A DNA stretch of 11,185 bases, from NCBI GenBank assembly GCA_029051835.1, contig JAIDKJ010000464.1, positions 1 through 11,185 of the forward strand. Reading direction: 5' to 3'. The notes beneath the pieces are model-generated. The model was not told the origin of the DNA. It worked only from the letters and a program-made list of their open reading frames with translations, and ran no database searches. The translations under genes and the position numbers were made by a program. The stretch is from Paramuribaculum sp. Lineage in GTDB: Bacteria > Bacteroidota > Bacteroidia > Bacteroidales > Muribaculaceae. Below, in pieces: positions 6,077 to 11,185 of this stretch. The stretch's first letter is position 1. Every line of letters starts with the position of its first letter.

Positions 6077-6579
6077 AAGAGCGACAGCACCACCTGAAAC
6101 GGAATAGCTATCAGACCGCAAACTACGGTCACGGCGAGCCATATCGCAGTGGTTTCGGAAGCCTTGCGTGCTCCCTCATAATCGCCGGCATAATACCGGC
6201 TCGACACCTTGGTGGAATAGATGAGCGCCACAATGCCGGTCACCACGCAACACAGCAGCATGGCCACAATGCTCCAGGCCAGATAGGTAGGAGGCATCGG
6301 CGACTGCTGATTGTCGGCCGACTGATAGTTGTAGGGCATCTGTCGGGGCGCCGGCTGGGCGTAGGGCATAGCCGCCACCGGAGGTGCGGGTCTGACGGGT
6401 GCTGGCGGAGCGAACAGTCCTCGCAGTTCCTCCACTTCGCCGGCAGCGGTCCAGTCGGGCAGTCCCTGACGCCATATCGGAGTTTCGGGACGCGGCCGGA
6501 GTGCAGTCAGCTGTTCGAGTGTCATCGGGCCAAGACGTTCGCCGGTGGTAGCGATCGCCCAGTATTGGTTATTGTCCAT
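6073..6579 (-). CDS. GYF_2 and CD225/dispanin domain membrane protein
   Basis: A 168-residue protein in three parts. Residues 5-56 form a GYF_2 (DUF4339) domain: YWAIATTGERLGPMTLEQL and PIWRQGLPDWTAAGEVEEL show the aromatic pattern and paired tryptophans that bind proline-rich or protein ligands. Residues 57-98 are a proline/alanine/glutamine-rich linker. Residues 100-168 are CD225/dispanin-like: a membrane segment (101-120), a YSTKVSSRYYAGDYEGARKAS loop and a second segment (146-166). The N-terminus should be cytoplasmic, having no signal peptide. It starts 11 bases after the deoC stop and overlaps the DUF2752 start by four bases. Function is unknown; the pairing suggests a shared membrane role. 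Confidence 0.85.
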   Translation of the reverse strand: MDNNQYWAIATTGERLGPMTLEQLTALRPRPETPIWRQGLPDWTAAGEVEELRGLFAPPAPVRPAPPVAAMPYAQPAPRQMPYNYQSADNQQSPMPPTYLAWSIVAMLLCCVVTGIVALIYSTKVSSRYYAGDYEGARKASETTAIWLAVTVVCGLIAIPFQVVLSLL

Positions 6580-6590
6580 ATCGGTCAGAA

Positions 6591-7475
6591 TCAGAAAAAT
6601 TTAGTTTCCTCGCCAAGTATCTCAGTGAGCAGATTATTGGCCAGACGGCTGGCGCCTATGCGGAAATACTCGCTGCTGAGCCATTTCTCGCCAAGCACCT
6701 CCTTGACTATCGTATAGTAGGCCACTGCCTCGTCGGCGGTGGTGACACCTCCGGCCACCTTCAGACCCACCATGCGTCCGGTCTTCTCGGCATACTCCTT
6801 TATGGCGAGAGCCATCACGTAGGCCGCCTCAAGCGAAGCGCCGGGATATTCCTTGCCGGTCGACGTCTTGATGAAATCGGCGCCCGAATACATGGCTATG
6901 ACCGATGCGTCGCGTATATTGCGCGCGGTCTTGAGCGCTCCGGTTTCGAGTATCACCTTCAGGCAACGCTCACGGCACGAATGCTTGATTTCGTCGAGAT
7001 CATCGGCAACCTGTTCCCAGTCGCCGTCGAGAAAATCGCCGAGATTGATCACCACATCGATCTCGTCGGCACCTCCCTCCACAGCCAGCGCCGTTTCGGC
7101 CACCTTCACCTCGGGGAAAGTCTGCGACGACGGAAAACCGCCGGCCACACAGGCCACATTGACCCCGCTGACCTCAAGCACCGTGCGCACCACCTGCGCG
7201 AAGTTGGGATACACGCATATGGCAGCCACTCCGGGCAGATCGCCATGCTCGTTTTCGAAATCATTGACCCGCTCGGTGAATGCCGCTACCGACTGCTGCG
7301 AATCGGTGGCCTTGAGCGTAGTGAGGTCGATGCAGCCGAAGAGCATCCGCATCACCTCCGGAGTCATATTCTCAGCCTTGTGTTCGGCTATGATTTTGGC
7401 CACTGCTGCGGCCACCTGTGCATCGTCGGTTGTCACGGTGCTTGCCGCTACCGTATCGTGATACTTGTCTGCCAT
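6591..7475 (-). CDS. deoC: Deoxyribose-phosphate aldolase
   Basis: Class I aldolase splitting 2-deoxyribose-5-phosphate into glyceraldehyde-3-phosphate and acetaldehyde in deoxynucleoside breakdown. The catalytic residues are present: Asp140 in DEID, the Schiff-base Lys203 in FIKTSTGK (201-208), and the helper Lys239 in GLKVAGGV. At 294 residues it is longer than the 259-residue E. coli enzyme, with about 35 extra N-terminal residues, seen in other Bacteroidetes. The ATG at 7475 lies 4 bases after the dtd stop. Cytoplasmic. No other deo genes are in the window, so it appears to serve in a housekeeping cluster. Confidence 0.97.
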   Translation of the reverse strand: MADKYHDTVAASTVTTDDAQVAAAVAKIIAEHKAENMTPEVMRMLFGCIDLTTLKATDSQQSVAAFTERVNDFENEHGDLPGVAAICVYPNFAQVVRTVLEVSGVNVACVAGGFPSSQTFPEVKVAETALAVEGGADEIDVVINLGDFLDGDWEQVADDLDEIKHSCRERCLKVILETGALKTARNIRDASVIAMYSGADFIKTSTGKEYPGASLEAAYVMALAIKEYAEKTGRMVGLKVAGGVTTADEAVAYYTIVKEVLGEKWLSSEYFRIGASRLANNLLTEILGEETKFF

Positions 7476-7479
7476 ATTG

Positions 7480-7932
7480 TCATTCTTTTAGTTTTGAATC
7501 TATAATTATCGTGACGGGGCCGTCGTTGACCAGCTCCACCTGCATATCGGCTCCGAACACTCCGGTAGCCGCACTCTTTCCGGTCAGGCGCGTCACTTCC
7601 GCGCAATACGCCTCATACAGAGCCGTTGCCGTTTCATGACCAGCCGCGCGGATATAGCTCGGACGGTTGCCCTTGCGGGTTGAGGCCGTGAGAGTAAACT
7701 GACTCACTGCCAGCACCTCGCCACCGACATCGACCACCGAGCGGTTCATCACCCCGGCATCGTCGGCGAATATGCGCAGTGCGGCGGTCTTTGCCGCCAG
7801 CCACAGGGCATCGGCCTGTTCGTCGCCATGCTCCACACCGACGAGCACCATCAGTCCGCGGCCTATGGAGCTGTAAAGCTCACCGCCGATACTGACCGAG
7901 GCACTGCTCACGCGCTGTATCACAATCCTCAT
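7480..7932 (-). CDS. dtd: D-aminoacyl-tRNA deacylase
   Basis: A 150-residue chiral-proofreading enzyme that removes D-amino acids (and glycine from mischarged tRNA-Ala) from tRNAs. The family hallmarks are present: MRIVIQRV start, SQFTLTAS (77-84), GNRPSY (88-93), and the Gly-cisPro motif in NDGPVT (Gly138, Pro139) that reads substrate chirality. Length is normal for the family (about 145-150). It acts as a cytoplasmic homodimer. It starts 12 bases after the mutarotase stop and ends 4 bases before deoC. Confidence 0.97.
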   Translation of the reverse strand: MRIVIQRVSSASVSIGGELYSSIGRGLMVLVGVEHGDEQADALWLAAKTAALRIFADDAGVMNRSVVDVGGEVLAVSQFTLTASTRKGNRPSYIRAAGHETATALYEAYCAEVTRLTGKSAATGVFGADMQVELVNDGPVTIIIDSKLKE

Positions 7933-7944
7933 GACCCGGCCTGA

Positions 7945-8328
7945 TCAGTAAAGGTTGAATATCCGGTCCATGCGCCGCCACTTCTCCGAAGAGGTAGCCT
8001 CTGCCGAAGCTTCCTGCACCTCGGCCATATAAGCCTCCCACTCCGACTGGCGCGGCAGAGTGGCCAGACGCTCCATGGCAGAATCCCAGTCGAAGCCCTC
8101 CGGGGCTTCCACTATCATCACGAGCTGCCGGCCGCAACGGTATATCTCCATTTCGAGTATGCCCACTTCGCGTATACCTTCGAGCACTTCGGGCCACACG
8201 TTGCCTTCGGCATGTCGGCGTTCGTATTCGCTGAAAAACTCAGGCGTGTCACCGCGCAGTTCCATCGTGCGCACATAGCGCTTCGTCGGTCCGTCGAATC
8301 TCTTTACTTTATATCCTTCGGTATTCAT
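7945..8328 (-). CDS. L-rhamnose mutarotase family protein (RhaM-like)
   Basis: A 127-residue protein of the dimeric alpha/beta-barrel RhaM family, which interconverts sugar anomers. The conserved segment YERRHAEGNVWPEVLEGIREVGI (35-57) includes His39, the position of the RhaM catalytic histidine. IYRCGRQLVMIVEAPEGFDW follows, and a W-x3-M near residue 94. The N-terminus is about 18 residues longer than classical RhaM; Met22 (MELRGDT) is an alternative start that would match the family better. No rhamnose or fucose genes are nearby, so the sugar is uncertain. Likely part of the leftward operon, although I see no convincing promoter in the 59-bp gap upstream. Confidence 0.8.
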   Translation of the reverse strand: MNTEGYKVKRFDGPTKRYVRTMELRGDTPEFFSEYERRHAEGNVWPEVLEGIREVGILEMEIYRCGRQLVMIVEAPEGFDWDSAMERLATLPRQSEWEAYMAEVQEASAEATSSEKWRRMDRIFNLY

Positions 8329-8387
8329 AGGTTATGGGGAGAAAATGGTGGGTATTGGTGTCGATGCGTGTATGTCTGACTTAAGTA

Positions 8388-9635
8388 TTAACGCTTCGGA
8401 CGTGGCGATTTGTTTGGTCGGGCGTCGCGATACCTCGAAAGAGTGTCGTAGAGGCGCGGCAGGTTGATCTCACCGCCCTTTACAAACTTGCGCAGTTCCC
8501 GCTCGTTGGAACGCTGCGTCGGAGTGCGGTAGGCGCTCCATAGCATATCGGCCACGCGGATCGCATCCCGGTTGGTGGCCACGCCCTCCTTTGCAAAATA
8601 GTCGGCCTCGGCTATATCCTTTATATTGCCGGCGGCAAACAGATCGAACAGCGCCCTGTAACGGTCGCTTTTCAAGCTGCTGCGTCGCCATGTAGAGTGC
8701 TCATTGAGATATTTCAGATCGGCTGCCTCGTCCGCAGCCAGAGAGCCTTCGACCGGCTCGGCCACCAATGCCTGGGGGGCAGCCACTGAGTCGGGAACAG
8801 CCACAGCTGATGTGTCGGCCATTCCGGCCACGGCCACAGTATCGGGTTCTGAAGCCACCGCCGCCGAATCCGACAGCAAGTGCACCGGCACTCCGTCGTC
8901 GTGGGGCGTCACACCGCTCACATCCGTACTCTCCATCGAAGCCATCGGATCAGCATCCGGAATAAGCCCGGGCAGATAACGCACGGCCGCGAAGCCTACG
9001 CCGAGCGCCACCACAACAAGCAGCGCGAACACCCATCCGCTACGACGGCGGCGACGTCGGGAAGCCGACGGACCATGACCGCCGGGCAGATCGCCGTCGG
9101 CAGCGACACTGTCGGCATCGGAGGTTTCGAGCCATCCGCGCAGATTGCGCCGGTCGGGAGTGGCAGCCTTCGGCGGAGCCGTGACGGTAAAATCGGGCAT
9201 CGGCATCATCACCGGAGTATCGCGCTGAAGCGACTCGCCCTTGCGGGTGGCCACCACGGTAGCCTCCACGATGGTTTCAGGCACGGCACGTCCGTCGCGC
9301 GACAGGAAATCGTCGATAATCCTGCCCACATCGGCGTGCGACATATAGCGGCGCGTAGTCCGGTTCGAAAGTTGCAGAGGCTCTTCGGGAGCCGACGCAT
9401 CGGCCTCGGAAGAGTGTAACGCCTCCAGCAGACTTCCGCCGGCCATCTCCACGCCTGGAGCCACTCTGACACGTTTTTCCGCTTGCCCTTCGACAAGGCT
9501 CAATATAGTGCTGCCGTCGGCCATGCGGTCGAGCAGATATATACGTTCGGCATTGAGAAACAAGCCGTTGAAGGCATCGTCGCCAACGCCCGGCTCGAGT
9601 TGCCATGATTTCGGTCGTATGCTTGACTGATTCAT
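8388..9635 (-). CDS. Unrecognised single-pass membrane protein with long periplasmic C-terminal region
   Basis: A 415-residue protein I cannot assign. The N-terminal 200 residues lack a signal peptide and look cytoplasmic: a possible small beta domain (11-60), a predicted helix HADVGRIIDDFLSRDG (100-115), and a polar, proline-containing stretch. RRRRRR (193-198) precedes one membrane segment (201-220), so by the positive-inside rule the C-terminal part should be periplasmic. Residues 230-300 are a low-complexity linker rich in A, V, P, D and S with recurring D-[ST]-x-A-V units. Residues 304-403 form a charged helical domain (KYLNEHSTWRRSSLKSDRYRALFDLF, EADYFAKEGV). The arrangement resembles Bacteroidetes envelope proteins that link cytoplasm to periplasm, without a specific match. 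The ATG at 9635 lies 4 bases after a perfect -7 box. Confidence 0.75.
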   Translation of the reverse strand: MNQSSIRPKSWQLEPGVGDDAFNGLFLNAERIYLLDRMADGSTILSLVEGQAEKRVRVAPGVEMAGGSLLEALHSSEADASAPEEPLQLSNRTTRRYMSHADVGRIIDDFLSRDGRAVPETIVEATVVATRKGESLQRDTPVMMPMPDFTVTAPPKAATPDRRNLRGWLETSDADSVAADGDLPGGHGPSASRRRRRRSGWVFALLVVVALGVGFAAVRYLPGLIPDADPMASMESTDVSGVTPHDDGVPVHLLSDSAAVASEPDTVAVAGMADTSAVAVPDSVAAPQALVAEPVEGSLAADEAADLKYLNEHSTWRRSSLKSDRYRALFDLFAAGNIKDIAEADYFAKEGVATNRDAIRVADMLWSAYRTPTQRSNERELRKFVKGGEINLPRLYDTLSRYRDARPNKSPRPKR

Positions 9636-9639
9636 GTTG

Positions 9640-9647
9640 CAAAGTTA
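9640..9647 (-). promoter_or_regulatory. -7 box directly before the 9635 start codon
   Basis: On the minus strand TAACTTTG matches TAnnTTTG, is followed by CAAC and then the ATG. Transcription would start at or within a few bases of the start codon, implying a leaderless or nearly leaderless mRNA. No good -33 TTG was found at 19-21 bases. Confidence 0.55.
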
Positions 9648-9674
9648 GCCAAAATTTTGTGTAACTTTACGAGC

Positions 9675-9682
9675 AAATTTTG
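9675..9682 (+). promoter_or_regulatory. Weak candidate -7 box of the nuclease-fold gene
   Basis: AAATTTTG differs from TAnnTTTG at its first base and lies 5 bases before the ATG at 9688. TAACTTTA at 9662-9669 is an equally imperfect alternative, with a TTG 22 bases upstream (9637-9639). The two divergent promoters share a 52-bp gap. Confidence 0.3.
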
Positions 9683-9687
9683 AAAAG

Positions 9688-10752
9688 ATGAAACGACTTG
9701 TATTCGGCGTCGTCACGGCGCTCCTTATCATCACGTCGGCGGCCGCACGTGCCGACCGACCCTCCGGCGGCACTGTCTACGGAGTGGCGTTCTACAATCT
9801 CGAGAATCTGTTCGACACCATCAACGACAATGGCAAATTCGACCTCGAATTTTCGCCACAGGGTTCACGACAGTGGAATTCGGCCAAATACAACCTCAAA
9901 ATCAACAACCTTGCCAATGCGATAGCCAACCTCGTCACCGAATCGACACCCGGCGGGCCCGCCATCGTAGGCATAGCCGAGGTCGAAAACGAGTCAGTAG
10001 TGCGCGACCTCGTCAATGCCGAACCGCTTCGCAGCCGACGCCTCGGCTACGTCCACCACGACTCCCCCGATCTGCGCGGCATCGACGTGGCTCTGCTCTA
10101 CGACTCCACGCTATTCACCCTCATTTCATACGAACCACACTTTCTCTATATCCCCGACAACCCCGACTTCCGCACCCGCGACCAGCTGTGTGTCACCGGA
10201 CGCCTTGGCCGCGATACGCTCAGCGTCATCGTCAACCACTGGCCATCGCGCCTTGGCGGACAGGAGCTGTCGGAGCCTATGCGCATTGCGGCCGCAGAAC
10301 TCACCCGGCACATAGCCGACTCGCTATGGGCCTGCGATCCGTCGCGCGCCGTAGTGGTCATGGGCGACCTCAACGACGATCCTTCCGACGTATCATGCAC
10401 CAGAGTGCTCGGCGGACGCGACAATCCCTACGATGTGGCGCCGCACGCGTTTCTCAACCCCTGGATCAACATCCACGCATCAGGCCGCGGCACCCTCACC
10501 TACCGGGGCAAATGGAACCTCTTCGACCAGATACTCGTAGGAGGCACGCTGCTACCCGACAACGGAGCCTCGTCGCTCATCTACACCGGGGCGCGCATAA
10601 TGGATCTCGACTTCCTCAAACAGCATGGCGGACGCTACGACGGTATGCCGTGGCGCACATACGCCGGAGGCCGTTTTCTCGAGGGATATTCCGACCATTT
10701 CCCCACCGAGATATTCCTCTTCGCTCCCGAGGTCAGTGTCAGCCGGCCCTGA
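9688..10752 (+). CDS. Secreted endonuclease/exonuclease/phosphatase-family hydrolase
   Basis: A 354-residue protein with an N-terminal signal peptide (MKRLVFGVVTALLIITSAAARA, about 22 residues, no lipobox), so probably periplasmic or secreted. The EEP fold motifs occur in order: YNLENLFD (Asn38), VGIAEVEN (Glu98 or Glu100, metal ligand), RGIDVALLYD (Asp133), NHWPSR (183-188, His184), GDLNDDP (Asp227, Asn229) and SDHFP (335-339, Asp336/His337). These are the metal-binding and catalytic residues of the DNase I/sphingomyelinase superfamily. The substrate, whether nucleic acid, phospholipid or phosphoester, cannot be decided. All key residues appear intact. It is monocistronic, ending in a terminator. 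Confidence 0.9.
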   Translation: MKRLVFGVVTALLIITSAAARADRPSGGTVYGVAFYNLENLFDTINDNGKFDLEFSPQGSRQWNSAKYNLKINNLANAIANLVTESTPGGPAIVGIAEVENESVVRDLVNAEPLRSRRLGYVHHDSPDLRGIDVALLYDSTLFTLISYEPHFLYIPDNPDFRTRDQLCVTGRLGRDTLSVIVNHWPSRLGGQELSEPMRIAAAELTRHIADSLWACDPSRAVVVMGDLNDDPSDVSCTRVLGGRDNPYDVAPHAFLNPWINIHASGRGTLTYRGKWNLFDQILVGGTLLPDNGASSLIYTGARIMDLDFLKQHGGRYDGMPWRTYAGGRFLEGYSDHFPTEIFLFAPEVSVSRP

Positions 10753-10768
10753 ACAATCCCCATAAGTA

Positions 10769-10799
10769 ACTCGCAAAAATTAGCTGCGAGTGATTTTTT
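10769..10799 (+). terminator. Intrinsic terminator after the nuclease-fold gene
   Basis: ACTCGCA (10769-10775) pairs with TGCGAGT (10785-10791) around a 9-base loop. It is followed by GA and six Ts (10794-10799), 16 bases after the stop codon. Confidence 0.75.
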
Positions 10800-10821
10800 G
10801 AGTTTTGTTCGAGTGATTTTT
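10787..10821 (+). repeat. 12-bp direct repeat in the intergenic region
   Basis: CGAGTGATTTTT occurs at 10787-10798 and 10810-10821, a 23-bp period. The first copy overlaps the 3' arm and T tract of the terminator; the second precedes an A/T stem (10817-10825 with 10837-10845) that could form a weak second terminator-like hairpin. Confidence 0.55.
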
Positions 10822-10851
10822 GTTTGAAGACGAATAAAACAAAAAAACAGC

Positions 10852-10859
10852 TATATTTG
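10852..10859 (+). promoter_or_regulatory. -7 box of the S41-type peptidase gene
   Basis: TATATTTG matches TAnnTTTG exactly. The nearest TTTG upstream (10823-10826) is 25 bases away, longer than the usual 19-21, so the -33 element is uncertain. The predicted leader is about 20 bases before the ATG at 10886. Confidence 0.55.
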
Positions 10860-10885
10860 CAAAAACGTCAAAATCAACAGCATTT

Positions 10886-11185
10886 ATGAAGAAACCATTT
10901 ACAGCTTTACTGATAACGCTGGCAGTATTCACCGCCGGCGCTGCCAAGGGGAGTGTACTTCCCGTAGACTCCATACATGCCGACTTCCGCGAATTTATCC
11001 GATATCTTGAAGAAACGCATCCCGACCCCTATACACCCTACGGGGGACGTCCTTATTTTTATGCCACGGCACGCAACTTCACCGAAAGCATATGGACTGA
11101 CTCTGTAACCGACAGCAATGAGCTTGCCCGACGGATTACACAGTTTCTTCTGCCGCTCGGCGACGGACACACCGGCATCAGCCAG
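10886..11185 (+). CDS. S41-type peptidase, N-terminal part
   Basis: The open frame runs from ATG at 10886 to the window edge (100 codons, no stop), so the 3' end is missing. The signal peptide is MKKPFTALLITLAVFTAGAAKG, with likely cleavage near residue 22 and no lipobox, so the product is exported. The following FREFIRYLEETHPDPYTPYGGRPYFYATARNF and ITQFLLPLGDGHTGI match the N-terminal helical region seen in Bacteroidetes S41 (C-terminal-processing/tricorn-like) proteins, including the LGDGHT motif. The PDZ region and the catalytic Ser-Lys lie beyond the window, so activity cannot be judged. Its own -7 box lies at 10852-10859. Confidence 0.72.
   Translation, partial: MKKPFTALLITLAVFTAGAAKGSVLPVDSIHADFREFIRYLEETHPDPYTPYGGRPYFYATARNFTESIWTDSVTDSNELARRITQFLLPLGDGHTGISQ

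Noticed and set aside
6074..6142. Longer DUF2752 start at 6142 (22 extra residues)
   Set aside because: The extra residues are polar and would lie inside the GYF_2/CD225 gene; the ATG at 6076 gives an ATGA overlap and begins just before the first membrane helix.
8329..8387. Possible promoter for the mutarotase-dtd-deoC run
   Set aside because: No TAnnTTTG box on the minus strand in the 59-bp gap; the genes may be transcribed with the 8388-9635 gene.
9873..10769. A 298-codon + strand open frame inside the EEP gene
   Set aside because: Out-of-frame shadow rich in R, P, H and Q; the EEP frame holds all catalytic motifs.

Overview
The window looks like a GC-rich member of the Bacteroidales, most likely Muribaculaceae or a close relative. 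Four lines of evidence support this. Several genes are preceded by Bacteroidetes-type -7 boxes (TAnnTTTG) rather than Shine-Dalgarno sequences. There is a DUF4595-like lipoprotein with a Bacteroidetes-style lipobox. A GYF_2/CD225 gene sits next to a DUF2752 gene. Codon use is GC-rich except in one AT-richer island. No rRNA, tRNA, CRISPR array, insertion sequence or integrase was seen.

Layout, left to right. (1) Positions 1-1723 (+): the 3' end of an M20-family deacylase (argE-like) and a complete argH, one base apart, forming the end of an arginine operon. (2) A strong intrinsic terminator at 1758-1818 overlaps the promoter of a lone lipoprotein gene (1883-2710, +). (3) 2725-3987 (-): an SO_0444-type Cu/Zn efflux permease with a C-terminal heavy-metal-associated (HMA) domain. 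Its start region is a 30-bp tandem duplication carrying a -7 box and a decoy start codon. (4) 4231-5139 (+): an AT-richer two-gene toxin-antitoxin-like module. Its promoter matches the Bacteroidetes pattern (TTG-N20-TAccTTTG), and a perfect 16-bp palindrome covers the -33 element. (5) 5145-8328 (-): a tight run of six genes transcribed leftwards: a RhaM-like mutarotase, dtd, deoC, a GYF_2/CD225 membrane protein, a DUF2752 membrane protein, and a short AraC-type regulator with an N-terminal HMA-like CxxC domain. (6) 8388-9635 (-): a 415-residue single-pass membrane protein that I do not recognise. (7) 9688-10752 (+): a secreted endonuclease/exonuclease/phosphatase-fold protein, divergent from gene 6 across 52 bp and followed by a terminator. 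(8) 10886 to the window edge (+): the N-terminus of an S41-type peptidase.

The most interesting feature is the metal module. An HMA-AraC protein and an HMA-tailed Cu/Zn permease lie on the same strand but are separated by the opposite-strand toxin-antitoxin island. I infer that the HMA-AraC protein is a one-component metal sensor for the permease and that the island split the locus. This rests on domain content and proximity only; no binding site has been demonstrated.
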